From the NCBI RefSeq assembly GCF_018326005.1, contig NZ_AP021903.1, forward strand, positions 372,001 through 436,000: DNA of 64,000 nucleotides, read 5' to 3'. Every line of letters begins with the position of its first letter. The first letter of the stretch is position 1. The notes under the pieces were generated by a model that searched no databases, was not told the origin of the DNA, and saw only the letters and a program-made list of their open reading frames with translations. This document shows positions 35,276 to 44,801 of the stretch, in pieces. The DNA is from Pseudomonas sp. Seg1. GTDB taxonomy: Bacteria; Pseudomonadota; Gammaproteobacteria; Pseudomonadales; Pseudomonadaceae. The position numbers were made by a program, and so were the translations under genes.

Positions 35276-35296
35276 TTGCACCAATATAGTGCGCAA
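35276..35296. promoter_or_regulatory. Likely NtrC binding site upstream of ntrB
   Basis: The dyad TGCACCAATATAGTGCG closely fits the NtrC enhancer consensus TGCACCA-N3-TGGTGCA. It sits about 130 bases upstream of the possible sigma-54 promoter, a typical enhancer distance, in the gap after the DUF4124 gene. It would allow NtrC autoregulation. Confidence 0.6.
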
Positions 35297-35308
35297 AGCT
35301 GAATGGCG

Positions 35309-35932
35309 TTAAAAGAAACGCAGGAAGGGATTTTTCGGTTCTGGTGGTTTGTCCTTCAACGGACATTCCGGGCGCACGCCGTAATCCTCGTTAACGCAGG
35401 GTTTGACCTGGCGTTTCTGCGCCAGTGAGATGCGCAGCATGTGGAACGGCTGGTTGGCGGTGCGTTCGACGGTTCGGCCCTGCGCATCAAGAATCTCGAT
35501 CGAAAGGTTGTGGCTGCCACGGTCGATATTGCTCAGCGGGAATACCGGACTAAGACCGGGCTCGCCAGTGACCTGGCCGTCGAGCAACAAGCGATAGCGA
35601 TGGCCCGCTTGCAAGCCGGGCTCGCTGGTAACGCTGACAATCAACTCGCCGGCGCTGCTGCGAATGGTCGCGTCCGGCTCGGGCACCAGAACGCGCAGCA
35701 TGTCGTAATGGAGCAGCGGTTGCTCCGGGGATTTCTTTGCGGTGGTAATCGGCCGTGCAGCGCTCGGATTGGCCGGCATGCGATTGCTGGTCGCCAGCGG
35801 CACCCGTTTGGCGTTGCCGCGTGGTTGGTCGGTGTAGACGCGGTTGCCTTGCGCATCGATGTAGGTGAACACCTCGGCCGAGGCTTGCAGCGTGATCATC
35901 GCCAACAAGGCGATCAGCCATGGACGAATCAT
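35309..35932 (-). CDS. DUF4124-domain exported protein (second of pair)
   Basis: A 207-residue protein with a signal peptide (MIRPWLIALLAMITLQASA). It has the DUF4124 motif VFTYIDAQGNRVYTDQPRG immediately after cleavage, then a beta-rich Ig-like region (PDATIRSSAGELIVSVTSEP). It is predicted periplasmic. It overlaps the upstream DUF4124 gene by 4 bases and is clearly homologous to it. The function is not known, despite conserved linkage with ntrBC-glnA in pseudomonads. Confidence 0.85.
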   Translation of the reverse strand: MIRPWLIALLAMITLQASAEVFTYIDAQGNRVYTDQPRGNAKRVPLATSNRMPANPSAARPITTAKKSPEQPLLHYDMLRVLVPEPDATIRSSAGELIVSVTSEPGLQAGHRYRLLLDGQVTGEPGLSPVFPLSNIDRGSHNLSIEILDAQGRTVERTANQPFHMLRISLAQKRQVKPCVNEDYGVRPECPLKDKPPEPKNPFLRFF

Positions 35933-36441
35933 GGCTTGTGTACCCGCTGTACGGTAAAGACCACCACCGGGCTCTGCTGGATGATTGCCTCGCCATCGAT
36001 GACCTGAACGGCAAGTCGATGTTCGCCACGGTCGACATTCACCAATTGCAGGATCGGCACGTTGCTTGGCTGCCCGTAGGGTGCGTCGTCCAGCACCAGT
36101 CTCAATTGATGCGGCGGTTGCAGGCGCGGCTTGATCAGCACATTGACCGTGAAGGTGCCGTTGTTGGCGCGCAGGGCTTCTTCGGTGGGCAGGCCACCCA
36201 GTTCGAGAATTTCGTAGGCGCTGCGCACGGGCTCACGGCTATCGGAGATGGGCGCGGCGGGTGCGCTCGGCCCCTGAGGCTCAACGCTGTTGAGTGGCGG
36301 TAACTCAACCGTCTGCGCCTTGACCCCGTCCGGCGAGTGATCGCTGTACACCGTATTGCCGTTGGCGTCGGTGTACTTGTAGATCTGCGCGGCGGCGGGC
36401 AGGGCGATCACCAGCAGCAGGAAGAGAAAACCACGACCCAT
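35929..36441 (-). CDS. DUF4124-domain exported protein (first of pair)
   Basis: A 170-residue protein with a signal peptide (MGRGFLFLLLVIALPAAAQ) and the DUF4124 motif IYKYTDANGNTVYSDHSPDG. The C-terminal half parallels that of the next gene (NVDRGEHRLAVQVID against NIDRGSHNLSIEILD), so the two arose by duplication and are translated in a coupled fashion. It is probably periplasmic with no enzyme motif. Confidence 0.85.
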   Translation of the reverse strand: MGRGFLFLLLVIALPAAAQIYKYTDANGNTVYSDHSPDGVKAQTVELPPLNSVEPQGPSAPAAPISDSREPVRSAYEILELGGLPTEEALRANNGTFTVNVLIKPRLQPPHQLRLVLDDAPYGQPSNVPILQLVNVDRGEHRLAVQVIDGEAIIQQSPVVVFTVQRVHKP

Positions 36442-36549
36442 GGATTCGACCGATCAACGATGAGAGTGGATGCAGCATAGGCCAGGGGCGGCGGTAAGCC
36501 CAACCGGGACAACATCCGCTCACACAAACCGGCCGATTCTGAACGGCTT

Positions 36550-38613
36550 TCAACTGCTGAAGTTGAGCATGCGTTTTTGCCTGCCAACGGGCACGACGGG
36601 TTTTGGACACCCCTCGGGGCCGGGATAGGTTTGCTGTCCGGTCTCGTCGTACTGCGTGGTGCAACCGACAGGCCCTTTGTCGTAAAACGCCCGGCTTTTA
36701 ACCACGCCGTTACGGTGATAGCACAATTGCTCGCCGGTCAGGTCGCCCGCGTGTTCATAGGTTTTGACTTGTCGCTGATTGATGTTCAGCAGACTGAAAC
36801 CCACACGATTCTTTTGGCATTCGATCTGCCCATTGTCGTAATAACTGATGTCGGTGATATGGTCGTTATCGCCAATGATCGTCTCACTGGTCTTGCGACC
36901 GGTTTCATAGTTGTAATCAGTGGATGCTTGGCGATCACCGTAGAGGAAGTCGGTCTCCGACGACAATTTGCCATGGGTGAAGTGTCGGGTTATCCCGCAG
37001 CGGTCGACGGTCGGGTGACCATCCTTGTCAAAACGGCACCAGTTGGACTCTTCATAAAGCACTTCCTGGTCATCGTATTGTTTCATCGAGCCGACAAAGC
37101 GGCGCAGCTCGAAACGTCCGACGGTGGCGGGAGTGCCGTCACGCAAGAAGGTCAGATAGGGGCCTTCGCGCTCATCGTTGTGCCAGGAGATGTCATTGAT
37201 CAATGCGCTGCCGTCGCTGCTGTAATCCAGTGCGCGGCCTTCTTTCTTGCCGTTTTCGTAATGACGCAAGTTCAGCAGTTTGCCGTCGGCGTTGTAGAAC
37301 TCCTGGGTGCCGGACAATACATCGGCCTTGTAATGCTCGATCAGAATCACGACGCCATTGGCATCGGTTTCCCGCAGTTCACCTTCTTTTTTCCCAGCCA
37401 CGAAGTTAACGCTCTGGCTGTGGCCCTTGTCGGTCTTGAGGGTCCATGGACCGCTTTTCAGGCCGTTTTCGAAGGCGCCGCTGCCGATCGCGGTCACCCA
37501 TGGGCCTTCGCGCTGGTCGTTGCGGTAGTTGCCGCGTTCGATCACGGTGCCGGTGATTTCTTCGCTCGGGCCGTCGAGTACGCCGTGCAGGTACGTCTGG
37601 AATCCGGTCGTGGTGTTATCGGGATCGCCATCGTCGAGAATTGTCCATCGTCCCTCGCGTGCGTCATCGACGTACTGACCGGTGTAGCTTTTCGAGTAGT
37701 CGGTCTCGGTCCATTCGCCCTGTCGTTTGCCTGCCACATAGTTGCCGCTGGCCGAATATTTGTATTCCTTGGCGAAAGACCAGGTGCCAGTACGCAGACC
37801 TTTTTCGTAAGCGCCCTGGGCACTGATGTCGCCGAAATTGAATGAAACCGAAGCGCCATCCTCGCTGCCACTGAACGTGGCGGGAGTGGTTTCCCAGGCC
37901 ATGCGGCCCACTTGATAGTTATAGAGCGTGCGATCGCCGTCTCTCACGGACGTATCGATGTCGCGCCAGAATGTGACAGTCAGAAAACGCCCGTTTTTTT
38001 CCTGATAGGTTTTTTTGAAGTAGTGCTGATCCGTACCGGGCGTGTTGATGTCCAGTGGCTTGGTCTGTTCATCGAAATAACCGACCAGCGTTCCTGCGGT
38101 GAGGTCGAGTTGGTCGAATTCGGGAATGCCCGATTGCGTGTAGCGCAATCGATAGTTGATCGGCGTGAGCTGCGCCAGTGCTTTCTTGATGGTGAGGGCG
38201 TCCAGCCGCTTCTGGCCTGCGGCAATTCGGTCGAGGGCTTTTTGCAGTCCTGTGACGCGAGTGTAGAGCTGACTGCTGGCGTCGTATTTGTAGGCGTAAA
38301 TCCGGTACTTCGTTTGCTGCTTGAAGAGCACCAGGCGGATGGGGTCTTCGCTGTCGATTGGCGTCAAAAATACCGATTCGATGGTTGCCTGGCCGAAGTC
38401 ATCCAGTAACTGCGGGCTCGCCTCGGGCGTGTCGCAAACGCAGTAGTAACCTTTGACGCCCTTGGCTTCCTTGATGAACGCCAGCGTCGCCGAGCTTTCC
38501 TGCAAGCCCTCGATCAGCGGGTGGGCCAACGGTTTGTCTTCATAGAACGCTGCTGCGCCGGCCATTTGGCAGGCGAGGCCGGCCGTCAGGGCGATGGCCC
38601 ATAACCACTTCAT
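36550..38613 (-). CDS. Exported MORN-repeat protein
   Basis: A 687-residue protein with an N-terminal signal peptide (MKWLWAIALTAGLACQMAGA). From about residue 230 there is a long series of MORN/YwqK-like repeats (GAYEKGLRTGTWSF, GNYVAGKRQGEWTE, GQYVDDAREGRWTI, GAFENGLKSGPWTL and more). Such repeats form elongated beta sheets and are often membrane-associated or protein-binding. The N-terminal third has several cysteines (YYCVCDTPE). No toxin partner is adjacent. It sits between glnA and the DUF4124 pair. Confidence 0.85.
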   Translation of the reverse strand: MKWLWAIALTAGLACQMAGAAAFYEDKPLAHPLIEGLQESSATLAFIKEAKGVKGYYCVCDTPEASPQLLDDFGQATIESVFLTPIDSEDPIRLVLFKQQTKYRIYAYKYDASSQLYTRVTGLQKALDRIAAGQKRLDALTIKKALAQLTPINYRLRYTQSGIPEFDQLDLTAGTLVGYFDEQTKPLDINTPGTDQHYFKKTYQEKNGRFLTVTFWRDIDTSVRDGDRTLYNYQVGRMAWETTPATFSGSEDGASVSFNFGDISAQGAYEKGLRTGTWSFAKEYKYSASGNYVAGKRQGEWTETDYSKSYTGQYVDDAREGRWTILDDGDPDNTTTGFQTYLHGVLDGPSEEITGTVIERGNYRNDQREGPWVTAIGSGAFENGLKSGPWTLKTDKGHSQSVNFVAGKKEGELRETDANGVVILIEHYKADVLSGTQEFYNADGKLLNLRHYENGKKEGRALDYSSDGSALINDISWHNDEREGPYLTFLRDGTPATVGRFELRRFVGSMKQYDDQEVLYEESNWCRFDKDGHPTVDRCGITRHFTHGKLSSETDFLYGDRQASTDYNYETGRKTSETIIGDNDHITDISYYDNGQIECQKNRVGFSLLNINQRQVKTYEHAGDLTGEQLCYHRNGVVKSRAFYDKGPVGCTTQYDETGQQTYPGPEGCPKPVVPVGRQKRMLNFSS

Positions 38614-38680
38614 GCGAATCCCTTCGTCAAGGCGCCGGACGGGCGCTGAGGCGGCGGATTATCCATGGAAGCGCGGGCAC

Positions 38681-38712
38681 AAAAAAGGCCTCCCGAAGGA
38701 GGCCTCTTTTTG
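38681..38712 (-). terminator. Intrinsic terminator of glnA
   Basis: A near-perfect stem AAAAAGGCCTCC/GGAGGCCTCTTTTT around the tetraloop CGAA, with a T run on the minus strand. It lies about 30 bases past the glnA stop. Confidence 0.92.
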
Positions 38713-38740
38713 TCACGCCGCGTGCTGCAGCGCTACCGGA

Positions 38741-40147
38741 TCAGCAGCTGTAGTACAGCTCATATTCCAGTGGGTGCACGAAGGTGCGGACCTTGATTTC
38801 TTCTTCGGATTTCAGCGCGATGTAAGCGTCGATGAAGTCGTCGGAGAACACGCCGCCCTTGGTCAGGAACGCACGGCCCTTGTCCAGCTCTTCCAGGGCT
38901 TCTTTCAGGCTGCCGCAAACTTGTGGGATCTCTTTCGCCTCTTCAGGCGGCAGGTCATACAGGTTTTTGTCAGCGGCATCGCCTGGGTGGATCTTGTTCT
39001 GGATACCGTCCAGACCGGCCATCAGCAGTGCTGCGAATGCCAGGTACGGGTTGGCAGCCGGATCCGGGAAACGCGCTTCGATACGACGGCCACGTGGGCT
39101 GTTGACGTAAGGAATGCGGATCGAGGCGGAACGGTTGCGAGCCGAGTAGGCCAGCATTACCGGAGCTTCGAAGCCTGGCACCAGACGCTTGTAGGAGTTG
39201 GTGGCCGGGTTGGTGAAGCCGTTCAGTGCCTTACCGTGCTTGATGATGCCGCCGATGAAGTACAGGGCGGTTTCGGACAGGCCGGCATAGCCTTCGCCAG
39301 CGAAGGTGTTCTTGCCATCTTTGGCGATGGACATGTGTACGTGCATGCCCGAACCGTTGTCGCCGTACAGTGGCTTCGGCATGAAGGTCGCGGTGCGGCC
39401 GTAAGCGTCAGCGACGTTGTGTACAACGTATTTCAGAGTCTGAACTTCGTCAGCTTTCTTCACCAGGGTGTTGAACTTGACACCGATTTCGTTCTGACCG
39501 GCAGTCGCCACTTCGTGGTGGTGAACTTCAACGGTCTGGCCCATTTCTTCCAGTGCGTTGCACATGGCAGTACGGATTTCGTGGTCGTGGTCGAACGGCG
39601 GAACCGGGAAGTAGCCACCTTTGACGCCTGGACGGTGGCCTTTGTTGCCGCCTTCGATGTCCTGGTCGGACATCCACGAACCTTGTTCGGAGTAGATCTT
39701 GAACATCGAGCCGGAGATGTCCGACTTGAACTTCACTTCGTCGAAGATGAAGAATTCTGGCTCTGGGCCAGCGAAGACGGTGTCACCGATACCGGTGGTC
39801 TTCAGGTATTCCTCGGCGCGGTGAGCGATGGCGCGTGGGTCACGATCGTAACCTTGCATGGTCGACGGTTCGATGATGTCGCAGACCAGGATCAGGGTCG
39901 CGTCTTCGGTGAACGGGTCGAGCACGGCAGTGTCGTCGTCCGGCAGCAGGATCATGTCGGAGGCTTCGATGCCTTTCCAGCCAGCGATGGAGGAACCGTC
40001 GAACATCTTGCCGACTTCGAAGAAGTCGTCTTCCAGCGCATCGCGAGCCGGCATGGTCACGTGGTGCTGAGTGCCTTTGGTGTCCGTGAAGCGCAGATCA
40101 ATCCACTTGACGTCATGATCTTTGATGAGTTGAACCGACTTCGACAT
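38741..40147 (-). CDS. glnA: Type I glutamine synthetase
   Basis: A 468-residue dodecameric enzyme forming glutamine from glutamate, ammonia and ATP. Visible signatures are [17 protein letters not shown], the ATP-binding [16 protein letters not shown] and the adenylylation site NLYDLP (Tyr near residue 397), so activity is controlled by GlnE. The start at 40147 ([11 protein letters not shown]) is the family start. Expression is expected to be NtrC/sigma-54 dependent, from the promoter motif at 40244. Confidence 0.98.
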   Translation of the reverse strand: MSKSVQLIKDHDVKWIDLRFTDTKGTQHHVTMPARDALEDDFFEVGKMFDGSSIAGWKGIEASDMILLPDDDTAVLDPFTEDATLILVCDIIEPSTMQGYDRDPRAIAHRAEEYLKTTGIGDTVFAGPEPEFFIFDEVKFKSDISGSMFKIYSEQGSWMSDQDIEGGNKGHRPGVKGGYFPVPPFDHDHEIRTAMCNALEEMGQTVEVHHHEVATAGQNEIGVKFNTLVKKADEVQTLKYVVHNVADAYGRTATFMPKPLYGDNGSGMHVHMSIAKDGKNTFAGEGYAGLSETALYFIGGIIKHGKALNGFTNPATNSYKRLVPGFEAPVMLAYSARNRSASIRIPYVNSPRGRRIEARFPDPAANPYLAFAALLMAGLDGIQNKIHPGDAADKNLYDLPPEEAKEIPQVCGSLKEALEELDKGRAFLTKGGVFSDDFIDAYIALKSEEEIKVRTFVHPLEYELYYSC

Positions 40148-40243
40148 AGTGTCCTCCGGGTGGCTTAGGGCTTGGTAGTGGATGCCCTTAATATGGGTGA
40201 TGCCGGCGCAGATAGTCTGCCAAGGCAACCTGCCTCACAAGGG

Positions 40244-40259
40244 AGCAAATTGCATGCCA
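40244..40259 (-). promoter_or_regulatory. Sigma-54 promoter of glnA
   Basis: The minus strand reads TGGCATGCAATTTGCT, which satisfies the consensus TGGCAYRNNNNTTGCW at every defined position, including the GG and GC pair spacing. It lies 97 bases upstream of the glnA start codon. A partial NtrC-like dyad (GCACCA-N5-GGTCA on the minus strand) is at 40363-40378, about 105 bases further upstream. Confidence 0.85.
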
Positions 40260-40475
40260 GTGCCCCAGCATGGGTTTTTTGCCCCAAATTCACGCTTATT
40301 AAGGTGCAAACCGTCTTAAAGCGTAAATTCTCGCCCTCTAATGTGGCGTCACAATCGAAAAATGACCTGTTTTGGTGCGTGCAAAACCTTCTGCACATTA
40401 ACTGGTTAAACCTTGAGCAATTTCCGCTATAATCCGCGCCCCCCTTTTTCGGCTGGCCCTGCGCGCGCTGTTTTC

Positions 40476-41930
40476 ATGAAACTAATCGTAAAAGTCTTCC
40501 CCGAGATCACCATCAAGAGTCGACCTGTCCGGACGAAATTTATCCGCCAGTTGGCCAAAAACATCCGCGCCGTGCTCCGCGATCTGGACCCGGCTGTGGT
40601 GGTGAACGGTGTGTGGGACAACCTCGAGCTGGAAACCCGTGTCACCGACGCCAAAGCCTTGAAAGAGATGGGCGAGCGCCTGACCTGCATGCCGGGCATC
40701 GCGCACTTTCTGCAGATCGACGAGTACCCGCTGGGGGACTTCGACGACATCACCGAAAAGTGCAAACAGCACTACGGTGATGCGCTGGCCGGAAAGATTT
40801 TCTCGGTGCGCTGCAAGCGTGCAGGCAAGCATGCGTTCAGCTCGATGGACGTCGAAAAATACGTCGGCAGCAAGCTGCGTCGTGAATGCGGTGCTGCCGG
40901 AATCGACCTGAAAGCGCCGGAAATCGAAGTCCGCATCGAAGTTCGCGACAAACGGTTGTTTGTGATCCACAGCCAGCACAACGGCATCGGCGGTTACCCG
41001 CTGGGTGCGTTGGAGCAGACGCTGGTATTGATGTCCGGCGGCTTTGATTCGACTGTTGCGGCCTACCAGATCATGCGTCGCGGCCTGATGGCGCACTTCT
41101 GCTTCTTCAATCTGGGCGGGCGTGCCCACGAATTGGGCGTGATGGAAGTCGCGCATTTCATCTGGAAGAAGTACGGCAGTTCGCAACGCGTGCTATTTGT
41201 CAGTGTTCCGTTCGAAGAAGTGTTGGGCGAAATTCTCGGCAAAGTCGATAACAGTCATATGGGCGTCGTATTGAAGCGTATGATGTTGCGCGCGTCCTCG
41301 GCCATTGCCGACCGATTGCACATCGATGCGCTGGTCACGGGTGAGGCGATCTCCCAGGTATCGAGCCAGACCTTGCCGAACCTGTCGGTGATCGATTGTG
41401 TAACTGACAAACTGGTCCTGCGCCCACTGATCGTCGCCCACAAGCAGGACATCATCGACACGGCCAACGAGATCGGCACCGCCGATTTCGCCCGGCACAT
41501 GCCGGAATACTGCGGGGTGATCTCGGTTAACCCGAAGACCGCTGCCAAGCGTGGCCGCGTCGAACACGAAGAGAAAGAATTCGACATGGCGGTGCTCGAG
41601 CGTGCGCTCGCCAACGCCAAACTGGTCGCCATCGATCGAGTCATCGACGAATTGGGCCAGGATTTGCAAATTGAAGAAGTCGGCGAAGCGCTGGCCGGTC
41701 AGATCGTCATCGACATCCGTCACCCGGACGCCGCTGAAGACGAACCGCTGGAGCTTGCCGGCATAGAGGTACAGACGATGCCGTTCTATGCAGTGAACGC
41801 ACGTTTCAAGGAACTGGACCCTACTCGCCAGTACCTGCTGTATTGCGACAAAGGCGTGATGAGTCGCCTGCATGCCCACCATTTGCTCAGTGAGGGGCAT
41901 GCCAATGTGCGCGTTTATCGACCGAGCTAA
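40476..41930 (+). CDS. thiI: tRNA uracil 4-sulfurtransferase ThiI
   Basis: A 484-residue enzyme for s4U8 in tRNA and for thiamine sulfur transfer. In order it has a THUMP domain ([15 protein letters not shown]), the PP-loop [17 protein letters not shown] (about residues 180-200), and a C-terminal rhodanese domain whose active cysteine is in [12 protein letters not shown]. Full-length, as in E. coli. The start at 40476 ([15 protein letters not shown]) is the family start. It is divergent from glnA. Confidence 0.96.
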   Translation: MKLIVKVFPEITIKSRPVRTKFIRQLAKNIRAVLRDLDPAVVVNGVWDNLELETRVTDAKALKEMGERLTCMPGIAHFLQIDEYPLGDFDDITEKCKQHYGDALAGKIFSVRCKRAGKHAFSSMDVEKYVGSKLRRECGAAGIDLKAPEIEVRIEVRDKRLFVIHSQHNGIGGYPLGALEQTLVLMSGGFDSTVAAYQIMRRGLMAHFCFFNLGGRAHELGVMEVAHFIWKKYGSSQRVLFVSVPFEEVLGEILGKVDNSHMGVVLKRMMLRASSAIADRLHIDALVTGEAISQVSSQTLPNLSVIDCVTDKLVLRPLIVAHKQDIIDTANEIGTADFARHMPEYCGVISVNPKTAAKRGRVEHEEKEFDMAVLERALANAKLVAIDRVIDELGQDLQIEEVGEALAGQIVIDIRHPDAAEDEPLELAGIEVQTMPFYAVNARFKELDPTRQYLLYCDKGVMSRLHAHHLLSEGHANVRVYRPS

Positions 41931-42069
41931 GTGCCCGGGGCTGTTTGCCTGTGGCCTGCGTCACCGGCCCCCCGACACCGCCGTCAAGCTGTAACGGCCA
42001 TGCCGGACACTACTGCTAATCGCTGCCAAGACTTGTCAGCAAACCGAATCCTCTGATCGAGATACACAA

Positions 42070-43890
42070 GTGATCGAAAATCTACGCAACATCGCCATCA
42101 TTGCCCACGTTGACCATGGTAAAACCACCCTGGTAGACAAACTCCTGCGTCAATCCGGCACACTGGAGCGCAACGAGCTCAACGACGAGCGCGTGATGGA
42201 CTCCAACGACCAGGAAAAAGAGCGCGGTATTACCATTCTGGCGAAAAACACCGCCATCAACTGGAACGGCTACCACATCAACATCGTGGACACCCCGGGC
42301 CACGCCGACTTCGGCGGCGAAGTTGAACGCGTAATGTCGATGGTTGACTCCGTTCTGCTGCTGGTTGACGCTCAAGACGGCCCTATGCCGCAAACCCGTT
42401 TCGTGACCAAGAAGGCTTTCGAAGCCGGCCTGCGTCCAATCGTGGTCATCAACAAGGTTGACCGTCCAGGCGCGCGTCCGGACTGGGTTCTGGACCAGAT
42501 CTTCGACCTGTTCGACAACCTCGGTGCGACCGAAGAACAACTGGACTTCCAGGTTGTTTACGCCTCGGCCCTGAACGGCATTGCCGGTCTGGATCACACC
42601 GCCATGGCTGAAGACATGACCCCGCTGTACCAAGCGGTTGTCGACCACGTTCCGCCTCCGGCTGTTGACCGTGATGGTCCGTTCCAGATGCAGATCTCCG
42701 CTCTGGACTACAACAGCTTCCTGGGTGTTATCGGTGTTGGCCGTATCGCTCGTGGTCGCGTCAAGCCGAACACCCCGGTTGTCGCTATCAGCGCCGACGG
42801 CAAGCGCCGCAACGGTCGTATCCTGAAGCTGATGGGTCACCACGGTCTGCACCGCATTGACGTTGAAGAAGCAGCGGCCGGCGACATCGTCTGCATCAGC
42901 GGCTTCGACGAGCTGTTCATCTCCGACACCCTGTGCGACATCAACACCGTTGAGGCGATGAAGCCGCTGACCGTTGACGAGCCAACCGTTTCCATGACCT
43001 TCCAGGTAAACGACTCGCCATTCTGCGGTAAAGAAGGCAAGTTCGTGACCTCCCGTAACATCAAGGATCGTCTGGACAAAGAGCTGCTGTACAACGTTGC
43101 ACTGCGCGTTGAAGAAGGCGACTCGGCTGACAAGTTCAAGGTTTCCGGCCGTGGTGAGCTGCACCTCTCGGTACTGATCGAAACCATGCGTCGCGAAGGC
43201 TTCGAGCTGGCTCTGGGCCGTCCTGAAGTGATCATCCGTGAAGTTGACGGCGTGAAGCAGGAACCGTTCGAAAACGTGACCATCGACATCCCTGAAGAAT
43301 CGCAGGGCAAGGTCATGGAAGAGATGGGTCTGCGTAAGGGCGACCTGAGCAACATGGTGCCGGATGGCAAGGGCCGTGTTCGTCTGGAATACAACATCCC
43401 TGCTCGCGGTCTGATCGGTTTCCGTAACCAGTTCCTGACCCTGACCAACGGTGCTGGCATCCTGACCTCGATCTTCGACCGTTACGCTCCAGTGAAGTCG
43501 GGCCACATGTCCGGCCGTCAGAACGGCGTTCTGGTTTCGGTTGAAACCGGCAAGGCACTGACCTACTCGCTGGAAACCCTGCAGGCTCGTGGCAAGCTGT
43601 TCGTAGAACACGGCCAGGAGATCTACAACGGTCAAATCGTTGGTCAGAACAGCCGCGACAACGACCTGGGTGTGAACCCAACCAAAGGCAAGAAGCTCGA
43701 CAACATGCGTGCTTCGGGTAAAGACGAAACCATCGCTCTGGTACCACCTGTTCGCTTCACTCTGGAACAGGCTCTGGAATACATCCAGGAAGACGAGCTG
43801 TGCGAAGTTACTCCTAAGTCCATCCGTCTTCGCAAGAAGATCCTGGACGAAAGCGAGCGTACCCGCGCTGCCAAGAAAGCCAAGGCGTAA
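42070..43890 (+). CDS. typA: Translational GTPase TypA/BipA
   Basis: A 606-residue ribosome-associated GTPase. G motifs are AHVDHGKTT (P-loop), DTPGHADF and NKVDRP. The C-terminal domain contains [20 protein letters not shown]. It starts with GTG. TypA supports ribosome biogenesis and stress growth. Its length matches E. coli BipA. It is a single-gene unit closed by a strong terminator. Confidence 0.97.
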   Translation: MIENLRNIAIIAHVDHGKTTLVDKLLRQSGTLERNELNDERVMDSNDQEKERGITILAKNTAINWNGYHINIVDTPGHADFGGEVERVMSMVDSVLLLVDAQDGPMPQTRFVTKKAFEAGLRPIVVINKVDRPGARPDWVLDQIFDLFDNLGATEEQLDFQVVYASALNGIAGLDHTAMAEDMTPLYQAVVDHVPPPAVDRDGPFQMQISALDYNSFLGVIGVGRIARGRVKPNTPVVAISADGKRRNGRILKLMGHHGLHRIDVEEAAAGDIVCISGFDELFISDTLCDINTVEAMKPLTVDEPTVSMTFQVNDSPFCGKEGKFVTSRNIKDRLDKELLYNVALRVEEGDSADKFKVSGRGELHLSVLIETMRREGFELALGRPEVIIREVDGVKQEPFENVTIDIPEESQGKVMEEMGLRKGDLSNMVPDGKGRVRLEYNIPARGLIGFRNQFLTLTNGAGILTSIFDRYAPVKSGHMSGRQNGVLVSVETGKALTYSLETLQARGKLFVEHGQEIYNGQIVGQNSRDNDLGVNPTKGKKLDNMRASGKDETIALVPPVRFTLEQALEYIQEDELCEVTPKSIRLRKKILDESERTRAAKKAKA

Positions 43891-43907
43891 TTTAGCCCGA
43901 GCTTGAA

Positions 43908-43944
43908 AAAACGCCCCCGGTCGCGAGACCGGGGGCGTTTTTGT
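43908..43944 (+). terminator. Intrinsic terminator after typA
   Basis: A 14-bp perfect stem AAACGCCCCCGGTC/GACCGGGGGCGTTT with tetraloop GCGA and a following T run. Confidence 0.95.
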
Positions 43945-43978
43945 TTGTCTGGGATTTGTGTGGTGTGTGCACTGGCCC

Positions 43979-44068
43979 ATCGCTGGCAAGCCAGCTCCCA
44001 CAGGGTTATGGGTCGTATATAAAATATGTGTACGACCACATCATTGTGGGAGCTGGCTTGCCAGCGAT
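43979..44068. repeat. REP-type inverted repeat (family A)
   Basis: Arms ATCGCTGGCAAGCCAGCTCC and the complementary GGAGCTGGCTTGCCAGCGAT flank a central GGTCGTATATAAAATATGTG region containing GTCGTA/TACGAC pairing. Near-identical arms recur at 52524 and 63431. Confidence 0.9.
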
Positions 44069-44103
44069 GGCGGCCGATCAGCCGCTGAACGTTTCAGGGC
44101 AGA

Positions 44104-44541
44104 TCAAAATTTCTCGATCGCCCGGAAATTCTGTTCGCGCACCACTTCCTTCGGCTTGTACGCACAATACCCCGGACGCGGGCCGATCTTCGGGTGATTG
44201 CGGCAGGTATCAGGGCGCTTGTCATAAATGGTGCACAGGCGGCTCTTACGATCCAGGTAGTAGCAATCGTTGTTGCTCATGCGCTGAAGGGTAAAGATCC
44301 CCGACTTCTGATTGAAGCGCTCGACCAGCCCTTCCTTTTGCAGGCGCTTGGCGATGTTCTTCGGCGGATCGCCCAGTTCGAACTCGTCGACCACACCGAT
44401 GCGCACCAGATCCTTGATCTTCACCTCGACTGGCAGCGTGCAGCAGCTGGAGATGCAGGAACCGCACATCGGGGCCGAATATTTGGCCCACGTATCGAGA
44501 CGATCGATCTCGGCGGCAGCAATCAGGTTGGGCTTCATCAT
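44104..44541 (-). CDS. YkgJ-family cysteine cluster protein
   Basis: A 145-residue protein with the zinc/iron-chelate cysteine set: CGSCISSCC near residue 26, then CYYLD, CTIYDKRPDTCRNHP and a final CAYKP. This is the YkgJ/CxxCxxCC family, predicted metal-binding with unknown function. It is transcribed toward typA and isolated by the REP pair. Confidence 0.88.
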   Translation of the reverse strand: MMKPNLIAAAEIDRLDTWAKYSAPMCGSCISSCCTLPVEVKIKDLVRIGVVDEFELGDPPKNIAKRLQKEGLVERFNQKSGIFTLQRMSNNDCYYLDRKSRLCTIYDKRPDTCRNHPKIGPRPGYCAYKPKEVVREQNFRAIEKF

Positions 44542-44801
44542 CGGGAGTTACCAGGCGTGTGTGCATCAGGGCGCGCGATCATACCGGGACTGGTGGATTT
44601 TTGAACAACCTTTCGCCAGATTTTTTCTGCATGCAGGCTTTTTGCCGAACAGTTCGGCACGGCCCCTGCATTCATTAGCTCATCCGCCAGGGTAATGCCG
44701 GGCCATCTCACCGTCTCAGGAAAAACTGCCGAACCTGCGCCGCTACCGTCGGTCAGACCGTCTAGGCTCAGACAATTCCCCGCTCGCTCGAGGTCCTATC
44801 G

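Noticed and set aside
42082..44001. Long minus-strand open frame opposite typA
   Set aside because: It is fully antisense to typA and passes through its terminator.
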